A DNA stretch of 64,000 bases from Desmodus rotundus (taxonomy: Eukaryota > Chordata > Mammalia > Chiroptera > Phyllostomidae), in assembly GCF_022682495.2 (NCBI RefSeq), contig NC_071397.1, positions 16,688,739-16,752,738 on the forward strand. The letters run 5' to 3'. Made by a program: the position numbers and the translations under genes. The notes below the pieces were generated by a model that had not been told where the DNA came from, made no database searches, and saw only the letters and a list, made by a program, of their open reading frames with translations. This document shows positions 12,935 through 26,449 of the stretch, in pieces; position 1 is the first letter of the stretch, and every line of letters starts with the position of its first letter.

Positions 12935-13195
12935 AATCTATTAAACACCTATTACATATACCAAGCACTTAGTAAGAGATGTTATGTTTAGTGGTTTCAA
13001 CATCCCTTCAGGGTAGGTTCTATAGTGGTTTTGTACTTTACAGATGAAGGAATGGAGGTGTCCAGAAGTTGATTTGCTTTAGGTCAAACAGCAAACAGAT
13101 GACCATGTTGGAGGTGAATGGAGGTGTCCAGAAGTTGATTTGCTTTAGGTCAAACAGCAAACAGATGACCATGTTGGAGGTGAGCCCTAACTGTT
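12935..13195 (-). repeat. MIR SINE containing a tandem duplication
   Basis: Reversed MIR order: 'cacctattacatataccaag', 'aacatcccttcagggtaggt', 'ctttacagatgaaggaatgg', 'aggtcaaacagcaaacagat'. The last part is present twice because of a 66-bp tandem duplication at 13051-13182. Confidence 0.7.
13051..13182. repeat. Perfect 66-bp tandem duplication
   Basis: Copy 1 is 13051-13116 and copy 2 is 13117-13182. By eye the two are identical at every position. Each unit runs from aatggaggtgtccag to catgttggaggtg. Because 66 is a multiple of three, the ORF at 13069-13302 encodes a repeated 22-residue unit. That ORF is a by-product, not a gene. Confidence 0.95.
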
Positions 13196-13324
13196 ACACT
13201 TGTTTCATTCTATTCAGAGTAAGTCAGGTCTTGTTCTCATATTCTTATTTGGGGAAAATAGTCCTTTCCTCCTGGCTTTGTACTTTCAGAGGAATTAAAT
13301 AGAACAAGTGTGTTTAGTCACGAT

Positions 13325-13672
13325 GTTAGGAAATGTGAGGAGATCTCATAATTCTGAGAAATGTGGGGGGAATGCAAATTTATAAAATCTTTCTGAAAAA
13401 CACCTTAACAATATATATCAAGGACCTTAAAACATGTACTGTCCTTAGCCCCATTAATTCCACTTACACAAGTCTGTCCTAAGGAAATAATCAGAGATAT
13501 GAATAGTGATTTAAGTGTTAAGATGTTCATTACAGAGTAAGTTACAAGGCCAAAAAAATCTGAAATAACCTTGATATTCAATAATAGAAAAATGGTTAGC
13601 TGAATTATTATACATGTATATATAAGTATATATTTACATAGATATGAACTATTAAAGCTATTAAACTTGTGC
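13325..13672 (+). repeat. Old LINE-1 (L1M type), 5' part, split by a younger L1
   Basis: Diverged L1 ORF2 C-terminal region: 'tgtcctaaggaaataatcag', 'agatgttcattacagagtaa', 'gatattcaataatagaaaaa'. The same copy continues at 14377-14640. Confidence 0.65.
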
Positions 13673-13681
13673 CTTAGAGAG

Positions 13682-14367
13682 AACGCTCGTACACTGCTGG
13701 TGGGAACGTAAGCTGCTGCAGCCACTCTGGAAAACGAATGAGGATTCCTCAGGAAGCTAAGAATAAAGCTGCCAAATGACCCGGCAATCCCTCTTCTGGG
13801 TATCTGCTTGAAAAATTTGAAAACACTTATTTATAAAGATATACGCACCCCTCAGTTCACTGCAGCATCATTTACAACAGTCAAGACACAGAAACACCCC
13901 AAGTGTCCTTCACTGGATGAAGAAGATTTGGTGCATATGTACACTTAAATACTACTCAGCCATAAAAAATATAAAATACTGCCATTTGCAACAACAGGGA
14001 TGAATCTTGAGCGTATTATGCTAAATGAAATAAGTCAGCAAGAAAAGGACAAGAACCGTATGATTTTACTTATGTGTGGGATATAAAACAAAAAGCAGTA
14101 AATGAATGAACAAAACAAACAAACACAACCCAAAACTCATAGCTGTAAACAACCGAATGGTAGTTACCAGCGGGGAGGGGAGGAGGGGAGGAAGAAGAAG
14201 GAAAGGGGTCGGCTACAAGGTGGTGGAAGCACATTTGATTTCAGGTAGTGTGAGCGCATGGTAGAGGATACAGTTGCATTATTGAGTTGTGTTACAAAGT
14301 TGTACACCTGAGATTTAACTAATGTTATTAGCCAATATAGCCCCATAAATTTAATAAAAATGTATGT
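13682..14367 (+). mobile_element. 5'-truncated LINE-1 with target-site duplication
   Basis: ORF2 C-terminus and 3' untranslated region: 'gtacactgctggtgggaacg', 'gcagccactctggaaaacga', 'ctactcagccataaaaaata', 'gtattatgctaaatgaaata', then a G-rich 3' region and 'ttaataaaaa' as tail. A 9-bp repeat (cttagagag, 13673-13681 and 14368-14376) brackets it. The frame is broken. Confidence 0.85.
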
Positions 14368-14376
14368 CTTAGAGAG

Positions 14377-14640
14377 TAAGTTGGGGAAATTTCACATTAT
14401 TAACACAGGATCCAAAATGCCAAACTGTATGCCCTACATGTTAAAGTGTGGGGGGGTGTATATTCATGCATGTGTAGGGGAAAAAATTTAAGACAAGACT
14501 AGAAATGTTTATTGTGATTATCTTTACATTTGGGCATATGAGTGATTACATGATTTCTTCTATATAGTATTCTATTGTTTTTCTGTGTTTTCCAGTTTCA
14601 TACAATAGCCTGAAAATATAAAACTTATTTTTAAAACTAT
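14377..14640 (+). repeat. Old LINE-1 (L1M type), 3' part
   Basis: Continues the copy at 13325-13672 after the younger insertion: 'gtttattgtgattatcttta', 'tgatttcttctatatagtat', 'tctgtgttttccagtttcat', the usual order near an old L1 3' end. Confidence 0.6.
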
Positions 14641-15947
14641 AACTGCATAATAATAATAATTAAAGTAACTATTATATAACCACGGTTGAAATAATAGAAA
14701 CTGCATAACCTGAAAAAGAGACGATTCAAGAAAATGTGAATGAGGGCTATCAAAGGGAAGGGAATTTCACACTTACCTGTATGGATCAAATAAGAACCTG
14801 AACCAACAGAAATTAGAGGAAGACAGAATTTGGCTTAACAGAAGGAAAATAATCCTAATGGGAATTTTAAAAAGTGGAAACAAGTTGTCTCCACAGGTTT
14901 TGAATTTTTTTTTTTTTTTTTTGTTACTGCAACTGTTCAGGAAGAGGCTTGACCAAAATTTTTCAGGAATCTTCTTACAATGATTAAGCTTCGGACAGGC
15001 ATTTAGATCTACAGTTCTCTCCCACCGGAAATTTTAAAATGTGGATATTATCAAACAACACATCTAAATACTTCCTCACACCATCAGACATTTATTTCTC
15101 TGGGATAAGGTATCATTGCTTCTGAGAATTCTCTTTTCTGAAGAGCAAAGCAGAATGCCTTTCCAAGTTCAAAAGTAGTTCCTTGGGAGGCAGAGCACAT
15201 GTCTTTGCATCACTGTACCCTTACTGCCTACAACAGTTTCAAGTATACAGTCTACCTGTAGCAGCTCATGTTTTTCAGTTTTTGTTTGTCTAAGAAAGCC
15301 AATATACCAGTACTGTCAATATACTACCCCAGACCCACTCCATCCTGCCTGTCCCTCAGTCTCAGCAACATGCCTCACTTCCCAGCTACAGGAGCCCCCC
15401 AGCACCCACTGAGTCTCTGCGTTCTCCACTAGCTACTTAGGGAGCTGCAAACATAACAAAGACCGAGGAGTTCACTGGTTTGGGGGTGGACCACATGAAT
15501 TATTTGGCTTATCCCTAGTTCTTCCTCTGTTGTCCCAAGCTGTGGTGGTTCTATAAAGGCTTCTCTCAAGGCATGTCACGCAGCCAAGCCAACAGCCATG
15601 TTTCCTGGAGAAGCTGTGGCCACCTTGTGTTTGTCTTCCCTCTTTTCTCCTTCATTCTCTTTTTCCTTCACTCCCACTCCACTGCTATTATTTGCCCCAG
15701 TAAAGCATTAGCACATAAGCTTTGTCTCAGGTCTGTTTTACCAAGGATATGCACTAGGATAGCAACTGAAATTTTATTGTGGGTTATTTAGCAAAGGATA
15801 ACAAATCCATCCCAGGAGATCTTCTGAAAGAGCGAGCTACAGGTAAATTCTCATACAAAGAACTGGAGGGAGACCTGACCTGTCGTCTGTAGCAGGCAAA
15901 ACAAGCCCTGGGATGAGCAGCAGCATGTCCTCGGGCCCTTTACTCAC
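14641..15947. other. Unassigned intron sequence next to exon B
   Basis: No gene or named repeat. A 15-base T run lies near 14908-14922. This is the first part of the intron downstream of exon B, since the gene runs right to left. Confidence 0.45.
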
Positions 15948-16085
15948 CGACTTTCAGCTCCCCACCTGCAATGACTATGCAGGCCACACTCAGAACATTG
16001 CTTCTGTCCACAGGGAATTCTAAGGTCCCCATCACATAGAGGCCTTTGAGGGGTGGAAGATCTGTATCCACAAGGACAGTCCTGT
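15948..16085 (-). CDS. PKHD1: Internal coding exon B of a fibrocystin (PKHD1) orthologue, G8 domain
   Basis: This 138-nt exon encodes part of a G8 domain of fibrocystin/polyductin, the large type I membrane receptor-like protein of primary cilia in kidney collecting duct and bile duct epithelium. Seen on the minus strand: a pyrimidine-rich acceptor (ccttctacag) before ACAGG at 16085, and a strong donor (GTCG then gtgagta) after 15948. The reading frame is 2 nt, 45 codons, then 1 nt, so both flanking introns are phase 1. The product begins [10 protein letters not shown] and contains [15 protein letters not shown] and [12 protein letters not shown], the beta-strand and glycine pattern of G8 domains. 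Of the other two frames one has a stop and one is open but resembles nothing. Family knowledge: fibrocystin has two G8 domains, and I match this to the second (around residues 2740-2870 of about 4070). PKHD1L1 and CEMIP also carry G8 domains. I prefer PKHD1 on remembered sequence and the huge introns. No broken frame or missing splice dinucleotide is seen. Confidence 0.85.
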
Positions 16086-16464
16086 CTGTAGAAGGAAAAG
16101 AAATTGCTCAGACACGTAACCAAAATGAGAATTGCCGTCTCCCCTCCGTGATTTGCTGTGCAGTTCTCCGGGAAATCTGGGCGCTGCTTGCATTGCTACC
16201 TATGCCGGGACAGGTGCAGAATCTGGAGGAGCAAACAGTTCGCCAAAGACTGGGCCTTAATAAAGAGGCAGGGGAAGGGGAAAAAAGGCATGATTAATAA
16301 ATTCTGCCACTCCTTAATAAACCAAGTGTTATGGCCAAAAGGCATCGCCCAGGTCCCAGACAGCCTGCTGTAGTACAAATGTACAGATGAGGTCCCTGCA
16401 CTTTGTCCCTGTCCCATAACCTTGACTCTAGTTTCAGAGAGGTAGAGAAAGCCACAGATAAGAT

Positions 16465-16765
16465 CTTGGCCTCTTATGTCGGACCATTTGGATGCGAATC
16501 CCTGCTCTGCTACTTACTAGCTGTGTGGTCCAACAACATCATCTCTCTTGGTCACAGTTATCTGTGACCGATAAAATGAGGATAATAATAAACCCGCCTG
16601 CTTTATCCATAAGGTTTCTGTGAGAGTTAAATGAGTTAATACATCGGAACTACTTATACAGTACTTGTCAGCCGTTCTCAATGCCCCAATTTCCCACCAT
16701 GGAAAGCAACATGTCTGGCATGTGCTCAATAAATGCTGAATATTTTTATTATTTGTACTGTTGTT
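16465..16765 (+). repeat. MIR SINE, nearly full length
   Basis: Sense order: 'gctctgctacttactagctg', 'aaatgaggataataataaac', 'gagagttaaatgagttaata', 'catgtgctcaataaatgctg'. It lies about 0.4 kb upstream of exon B in the gene's direction. Confidence 0.85.
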
Positions 16766-18379
16766 CATTAGCTTGGCACACTTGTAGAGCTCATAGGACA
16801 ACTTAAAATCATTATTCTTCATTTTCTCTTTCTTAAAAAGCTTACTTACAACTTCAGAAAAAGGAATCATACATTTTTTGATTAATGTAAAAGTAGAGTA
16901 ATGAATGAATAAAAATTTTCATTTAAAACAGTAAATATTTTACATATGACAAAGTATTATGTTGCTTTCTGAGGCTTAGTGGTAATTCAACACAAATTAA
17001 ATATATCAAATAAATATTTCTACTTAAATTTCAAGTATAATAATCAGTGACACATGGAAATATTTTAAAGGAATTTTGCTAATATAATCGTATGTTTTTT
17101 TTCAGTGCTTAAGGATTTGCCCTCCAAACGAGCCTCCGACAAGTTGTCTTTTCTAGTTTCTGCCTACTTCCCTAGCTATAAGACAGCCATACTTTCTGTG
17201 GTCAAGACTACAATGTTGTAACCAACCACTTTCCTTTTCCTCCTGGGTAGAGTCAGGCCACCTTTTCCGGCTTCCTTTGCAGTTAGATGAAGCCATGTGA
17301 CTGAGTTGTAGTCAGTAAAATGTAGGCAGAATTGAAGTGTGACATCTCTAGGCCTGGTCCATAAATTCTCTTGTGTATGCTCTCCCTTTTCCCTTGCCTC
17401 TCAGTGGAACAGAACAGTGGTTCTCCAGGTATGGTCATGATCCAACAGCGTCAGCCCCGCCCACTCATCCATCAAAATCAAACTACGTTTTAGCTCTGCT
17501 AGCAAGCCATTCCCAGTCCCACTATTGGATGTACCACTCCCCCTGTGAAAATCTCTCTCTCTGTCACTCTCCAGTTATAACCCTGCACATTCTTATGATC
17601 AAGCGCTAAACCATGTTATTGTATTGCATATGTATTATTGTAAGGAGACAACTACCACTGAGCTAATCTCAGTGTAATTAGGTCTTTTTCTCCCTCTGTC
17701 ACTTCCTTAAGTGAAGAGACCATCTATTTTTTTTTAAATCTGTAGTGCTTATTGTTACATCAAACATAAAGATGTTAAACAAATGTTGCCCAAATCTGTT
17801 GAGTTTAGTTCCCTATGCACCTTAAGTTTAAGAGTTTATTAGTGACTGATACAAAATGAATGATCAGGCTAAACAGATGAAATATATATATACACACACA
17901 CACATACATATACACATACATTTATATATTTCAATTTCACCTCTAGTACTTTACAAATGTGCAAAAGAGAGTGAAATAGCTAGAGAATTTCTAGGCTTAA
18001 GTAACATTTTACGGGTTCATGACTTTACTACGACTGTAAAAGACAGACAAAGTATTTCAAGCAAACAAGCACCTCTGAGTTCTATACAAATGGCCTTTAT
18101 GTCTTCCAACCTGCAGCCTCTTCTACCCATTTTGGTTGTTGAGCCTAATTGTACAAAACAATTAAATTATTTCAATAAATGCTTCTCTTATCACCATAGT
18201 ACTCATAGGCCCATAAAAGCATGACATTTGCCCTCTTTTGAATATTCCTTTCAGTTAAATTATGAAAATTACATGTAATTTAAAATTTCTCTTTAATTTT
18301 TATAACATACCCTATTAGAAGAAAATTTTCTTTTAATTGCCCTACCCACTCCAAATATGCCAACAAATCACAGACAGCT
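16766..18379. other. Unassigned intron sequence with an AT/AC simple repeat
   Basis: Bases 17220-17420 (gcttcctttgcagttagatg, agccatgtgactgagttgta) resemble an old mammalian interspersed repeat also seen at 39720-39830, family not named. A TA/CA simple repeat occupies 17881-17928. Confidence 0.45.
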
Positions 18380-18482
18380 TAGCTATTTAGTCTCTATGAG
18401 AACAGCGACCATAGCTGTCATTCTCGCTTTCACCTGCTCAGCGCCTAGCTCAATACCTGTCATAGAGTAAGCGCTCAAAAAT
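18380..18482 (+). repeat. LINE-2 3' terminus
   Basis: 'agtctctatgagaacagcga', 'ctgctcagcgcctagctcaa', 'catagagtaagcgctcaaaa' give the characteristic L2 end order. Confidence 0.7.
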
Positions 18483-19110
18483 AACACCAAAGAACGCAAG
18501 CACACGAGCCAGGCCCACCGCATGTAAAATCCAACAGCTATCAGAGGAAAAGAATAGAATGGAGACAAGAGTAGAAACATTGCTCTTATTTCTTTCAGTG
18601 CCACCTTCCCTTTGAAACTCCCTGCATCTGTCTCTTCACCTTTTCTTCTTTCCTCCTTTCTTTCCCCAACATGTGCCATATCTTGTTGGGTAGTGGGAAT
18701 TCAAAGATGAGTCAGACATGTTTCCCACCATCAGATGAAGACAAATAAATACAATGCAAAATACTTGAAATGATAACATACTTTTCCATTATGTGGAGGT
18801 TGACTCCTATCTTTATTTTTATCTACTTCAAAATGGCAAGTCTATCAATGTCCCTCTTAGACCAAAATTCTGCTAAGATAAAACAAACATATGCCCTAAA
18901 AAGATTTCTACAAAGGAATTCTCCTTGTATCACTGTAATTGAAATTATAGCTATCATTGCAAGTAGCAAAATAATGCATCCTAGTGTACTCTCCAAAGAG
19001 ATCGGCTGCAGGTTCATACGACCAATCCCCTGCTAAAATGACAGGTTTTAGAGGGCTGCTCCCTGTTCTAGGTATAGAAAGTTAGAATCAAGGTGCTACA
19101 TTCTCCAGAA

Positions 19111-19299
19111 CAAGGGTGTCAAACTCATTTTCACCGGGAGCCACATCAGTCTGGCGGTTGCCTTCAAAGGGCTGAATGTAATTTCAACTCCGTAACAGTG
19201 AAGGAGTAGCTACATGTATACAATCCTAAAATTATTTCGGCCCTTGAAGGCAACTGCAATGCTGATGTGGCCCCGGTGAAAATCAGCTTGACACCCCTG
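19111..19299. mobile_element. Palindromic hAT-type MITE with 8-bp target-site duplication
   Basis: Starts caagggtgtcaaactcattt and ends ...agcttgacacccctg, so the termini are inverted repeats. The complementarity runs far inward (gttgccttcaaagggc against gcccttgaaggcaac), making most of the 189 bp one imperfect foldback. The flanking 8-mers ctccagaa (19103-19110) and ctctagaa (19300-19307) match at 7 of 8. Eight-base duplications plus CAGGGGTGTCAA-like ends indicate hAT superfamily. It encodes no transposase and must have been mobilised in trans. Confidence 0.88.
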
Positions 19300-19307
19300 C
19301 TCTAGAA

Positions 19308-21191
<1,884 letters not shown>

Positions 21192-21459
21192 AGGGATGGA
21201 GGAAGGGAAGCAAGAAATAAAAAAGCTGTAATCATTCCCACCCCATAGGAAGGGACCAATTGAAATTTTGGATAATAAATTTTCATCTCACTCCCCATAT
21301 ATACTCTCTCTGCCTTTTCTAATCACATAGTGTGACATGTATAATTCCCGTAGTAGAAACATTTTAAATTATGATATTTTAATTAATCAATAAAATATTT
21401 AACATACAGTGTTTATCTCTTCCTCTAGTCTCTACCATCTGTTCTTCAAAAATATTTGG

Positions 21460-21468
21460 ATCTATTTA
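21460..21468. repeat. Left target-site duplication of the full-length L1
   Basis: Atctattta here is repeated at 27210-27218, immediately outside the two ends of the L1. Confidence 0.7.
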
Positions 21469-21680
21469 TTTTTTTAATTTAATTTTTATTGTATTTTTTT
21501 CATTACCATGTAGTCCTCTTAAACCCCCCTACCCCTCAGCAATCACCACACTGTTGTCCATGTCCATGAATACTTTTTCTTTTTTGCTCAATCCCCCCAC
21601 CCCTTAACTGCCCCACTACAAGCTGTCATCTGCTCTCCACCCATGAATCTGTCTCTGTTTTGCTTGTTAGTTCAGTTTGT

Positions 21681-24600
21681 TCAGTAGATTCCACATATGA
21701 GTGAAATCATACGGTATTTGTCTTTCTCTGACTGGCTTATTTCACTAAGTATAATGTTCTCCAGGTCCATCCATACTGTTGCAAAGGGTAAAATTTTCTT
21801 CGTTTTTATAGCCAAGTAGAATTCCAATGTGTAAATGTCCCATAGTTGTTTTATCCACTCGTCTATTGACAGACACTTGGGCTGCTTCCATATCTTGGCA
21901 ATTGTAAATAAATCTGCAGAGAACATAGAGGTGCTTATGTTCTTTTGAATTAATGTTTTGGGTCCCTTCAAATATATTCCCAGAAGTGGGATTGCTGGAT
22001 CAAATGTCAAATCCATTTCTAATTTTTGAGGTATCTCCATACTGCTTTCCACAGTGGCTGCACCAGTCTGCATTCCCACCAACAGTGCAAAATGATTACC
22101 CTTTCTCTGCATCCTCACCAGCACTTGTTGTTTGTTGACTTATTGATGATAGCCATTCTGACAGGTATGAGATAGTATTTCATTGTGGTTTTAATTTGCA
22201 TTTCTCTGATGATTAGTAACATTGAGCATCTTTTCATATGTCTATCGGCCATTTATATGGCCTCTGGAGAAGTGTCTATTCAGGTCCTTTGCCCATTTTT
22301 TAATTGGGTTGTTTGGAAGTTTTTTGGTGTTAAGTTTTGTAAGTAATTTACAAAATTTAGATATCAACCCCTTATCAGCTGTATCGGTAAATATGTTCTC
22401 CCATTTTATGGGTTGTTTTTTTATTTTGTTGATGATTTCCTTTCATGTATAAAAACTTTTGTTTGATGTAGTCCCATTTGTTTATTTTTTCTTTTGTTTC
22501 CCTTGCCCGAGGAGATATATCTGATGAAATATTTCTATGAGCAATATCCTAGATTTTGCCCCCTATGTTTTCTTCTGTGCTTTTTATAGTTTTAGGTCTA
22601 ACATTTAAGTCTTTAATCCATTTTGAATTTATTCTTGTGTGTGGTGTAAGAAGGTGGTTAGTTTCATTTTTCTGCACATATTTGTCCAATTCTCCCAACA
22701 CCATTTATTGAATGAACTATCTTTAGCCTATTCTATGTGCTTGCTTCCTCTGATGAATAATAGACTATAAAGGTGTGGGTTTATTTATAGGCTCTCAATT
22801 CTGTTCCACTGATCTATGTGTCTGTTTTTAAGACAGTACCAGGCTGTTTTCATTACTGTGGCTTTGTACTAGAGTTTGATATTTGTAGTGTGATTCCTCT
22901 TACTTTGTTCTTCTTTCTCAGGATCTCTGTTGCTATGCAGGGGCTTTTGTGGTTCCATATAAATTTTTTAAATATTTGTTCTAATTCTGTGAAATACGTC
23001 ATTGGAATCTTGATAGGAATTAATTAAATCTATAGATTTCTTTGGGTAGTATGGACATTTTAATGATACAAATTCTTCCCATCCATGAACACAATATGTG
23101 CTTCCACTTATTTGTATCTTCTTCAATTTCTTTCTTCAGTGTCATATAATTTTCCAAGTACAAGTCTTTTACATCCTCGGTTAGGTTTATTCCTAGGTAT
23201 TTTATTCTTTTTGAAGCAATTGTGAATGGGATTGTTTTCTTAATTCCTTTTTCTGTTATTGGAATGTAAAAATACAACTGGTTTTTGGATATTAATTTTG
23301 CATCCTGCTACTTTGCTAAATTCACTTATCAAAGCTAGCAGTTTCTTGGTGGAATCTTTGAGGTTCTCAATGTACAGTATCACGTCATCTGCAAATAAAG
23401 ATGATTTTATTTCTTCCTTTCCATTTGGATTCCTTTCATGTCTTTTTGTCTGATTGCTGTAGCTAGGACTTCCAGTACTATGTTGAATAAGGGAGGTGAA
23501 AGCTGACATCCCTCTCTTGTTGCTGATCTTAAGAGGAATAATGCTTGTAGTTTTGCCCATTGAGTATGATGCTAGCATTGGTTTGTCATATGTGGCCTTT
23601 ATTATGTTTAGATATGTCCCCTCTATTCCCACTTTGTCGAGAGTTTTTATCATAAATGGGTGCTGGATTTCATCAAATGCTTTTTGGGCATCTATTGATA
23701 TGATCCTACAGTTTTTGTCCTTCATTGTGTTTATGTGGTGAATCACATTTATTTTTTTGCAAATGTTGTACCAACCTTGCATTCCCAGAATAAATCCCAC
23801 TTGATCATGGTGTATGATCTTTTTGATGCATTGCTGTATTTGATTTGCTAATATTTTGTTGAGGATTTAGCATCTATATTAACCAGAGATATTCACCTAT
23901 AAATTTCTTTCTTTGTAATGTCTTTATCTGGTTTTGGAATTAGGATAATTCTGGTCCCATAAAATAAGCTTGGGAGCTTTACTTCCTTTTGAATTTTATG
24001 AATAGTTTGAGAAGGAGAGGTGTTAGTTTCTCAGAATGTTTGGTAAAATTCACCCGTGAAGCTATCTGGTTCAGAGCTTTTGTTTGTTGGGAGTTTTTTG
24101 TTGTTTTTTTTTTCAATTACTGCATCAATTTTCTTAGGTATAATCTGTCTGTTCAAATTCTCTGATTCTTCCTGATTTATTTTTCAAAGATTACATGTTT
24201 CTAGAAATGGATCCATTTCATCCAGGTTGTTTAGTTTGATGACATATATGTTTTCTTAATATTTTAATACAACCTCATATTTTCTTACAACCCTTTGTAT
24301 TTCTTTGGTGTCATTTGCTATTTCTCCTCCTTCGTTTCTGATTTTATTTATTTGTACCCTTTCTTTTTTTTTTCTTGATAAGTCTGGTTAAATGTTTGTC
24401 AATCTGGTTTACCTTTTCAAAGAAGTAGCCCTTCAATTCATTGATCTTTTGTATCCCTTTTTTAGACTCTATTCCATTTATTTCTACTCTTTCTTTCTTC
24501 CTATTACCCACTTTGGGCTTTGTTTCTTGTTCCTTTTCAAGTCCCTTTAAGTATGACGTTAGATCATTTGTTTTTTCTTGTTTTTTGAGACAGGCTGTAA

Positions 24601-25511
24601 TGCCATGAATTTCCCTATTAGAACTGCTTTCCTAGTGGTCCACAGATTTTGGATCGTTGTGTCCACATTTTCAGTTGTTTCAAGGTGTCTCTTGATTTCT
24701 TCCTTGATCTTGTTGTTGACTCATTCATTGTTTAATAACGTGTCATTTACCTTCCATGTCTTTGCTTGTTTTTCAGTGGTCTTTTGATTGATTTCTAGAT
24801 TTCTAGTTCAATGCTAGCTTCATAGCCCTGTGGTCAGAGAAGATGCATGATATGATTTCAATCTTCTTAAATTTATTGAGACTTGTTTTGTGCCCTAGCA
24901 TGTGGTCTATCCTAGAAAGCATTCCATGTGCACTTGAAAAGTATGTATATTCTGCTGCTTTGGGGTGAAATGCTCTGAAGATATCAATTAAATCCATTTG
25001 CTCTAGTAGGTGATTAAGGCGGCTGTTACCTTGTTGATTTTCTGCCTGGAAGTTCTATCCACTGAAGTCAATGGGGTGTTAAAATCCCCAACTATAACTG
25101 TATTTCTGTCAATCTCTCCCTTTATGTCCATCAAGATTTACTTCACAAATTTAGGTGCTCTTGTGTTGGGTGTGTACATGTTTACTAGAGTTATATCTTC
25201 TTGTTGGGTTGTTCCCTTTATCATCATGTGGTGTCCTTTGACTTTTACTAAAGCCCTGGTTTTACACTCTATTTAGGTGGATATAGGTACCTCTACCCCA
25301 GCTTTTTTTTCTTTTCCATTTGCATGAAAAATATTTTCCAACCCTTTACTTTTAGTCTGTGTGTATCTTTTAACCTTAGATGGGTCTCCTGGAGGCGGCA
25401 TAGATATGGGTCTTGTTGTCTTATCCATTCAGCTACCCCATGTCTTTTGGTTGGAGCATTTAAGCCATTTTCATTTAAGGTGATTATTGATAGATACATA
25501 GGTAGTGTCAT
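21681..25511 (-). pseudogene. LINE-1 ORF2 remnant (endonuclease and reverse transcriptase)
   Basis: Pieces in order: the N-terminal apurinic-type endonuclease start at 25511 (YLSIITLNENGLNAPTKRH, DPYLCRLQETHLRLKDTHRL), more endonuclease at 24803-24997 (FRAFHPKAAEYTYFSSAHG), reverse transcriptase at 23240-23800 with [20 protein letters not shown] (the FADD catalytic box), and the C-terminus at 21681-22124 (FDPAIPLLGIYLKGPKTLI). Frameshifts and stops separate these, so no functional protein. The retroelement would nick target DNA and copy its RNA in cis. Confidence 0.88.
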
Positions 25512-25563
25512 TTTATTTTTAGAATGTTTTCCTCTTTTTTTTCTTTTTTTCTTCTTCTTCCTC

Positions 25564-25911
25564 TTAAAGCAAGCTCTTTAACATGTGTTGCAGTACTGGT
25601 TTGGTGTTAACAAACTCCTTTTGGTTTTTCCTGTCTGGGAAGGTCCTTATTTCTCCTTTGATTTTAAATGATAGCCTTGCTGGGTAAAGTAGCCTTGGTT
25701 GTAGGTCCTTGTTTTTCATCACCTTGAATATTTCACACCACTCCCTTATGGCCAGAAATGTTTCTGTTGAGTAATTAGATGCCAGTCTAATTGGTCCTCC
25801 CTTGTAGGTAACTCCCTGCTTTTCTCTTGAGGCTTTTCGGATTCTCTTTTTGTCTTTAAGCCTTGTCATTTTAATAATCATGTGGTTCAGTGTAGGCTTC
25901 TTTGGGTCCAA
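25564..25911 (-). pseudogene. LINE-1 ORF1 remnant, C-terminal part
   Basis: The 115-codon open piece reads as the C-terminal domain of L1 ORF1p, the trimeric RNA-binding chaperone of the L1 particle: VTYKGGPIRLASNYSTETF, then REWCEIFKVMKNKDLQPRLL, then YPARLSFKIKGEIRTF are recognisable. The N-terminal coiled-coil part (about 25912-26430) is interrupted by stops, one of them a few codons after the probable start. Confidence 0.85.
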
Positions 25912-26449
25912 CTTGTTTAGTACCCTCTGAGCTTCTTGGACTTGTGTCTTTTTCCTTCACCAGATTAGGGAATTTTTCAGACATTATTTCTTCAAATAGG
26001 TTCTCAATCCTTTGCTCACTCTCTTCTCCTTTGGTAGTCCAATGAAGCAGATGTTGTTATGCTTCATGTTGTCCAAAATGTTTTTTAGGCTCTCCTCATT
26101 TTTTAAAAAATTCTTTTTTCCTTTTACTGCTCTGCCTGGGTGTTTGTTCTATCTTGTCTTCCAAAACACATTCTATCTTCTGCTTCATCTAACCTACTGT
26201 TTATTCCTTCTAGTATATTATTTATTTCAGATACTGCATTCTTTATTTCTGACTGGTCCTTTTTGATGATTTCTATGTCTTTTTTCATGCTGTTCAGTAT
26301 GCTTATAATAATTACTCTAAATCTCTATCTGATAAATTGCTTGCCTCCATTTCATCTAGTTCTTCTGGAAAATTCACTTGTTCTTCCATTTAGGGTCTGT
26401 TTCTTTGTCTTCCCATTTTGGCTGCTTTGTATTTTCTGCCTTAGCTGTT

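Noticed and set aside
13069..13302. ORF with a repeated 22-residue unit
   Set aside because: Arises only because the 66-bp tandem duplication in a MIR keeps frame. No other sign of coding.
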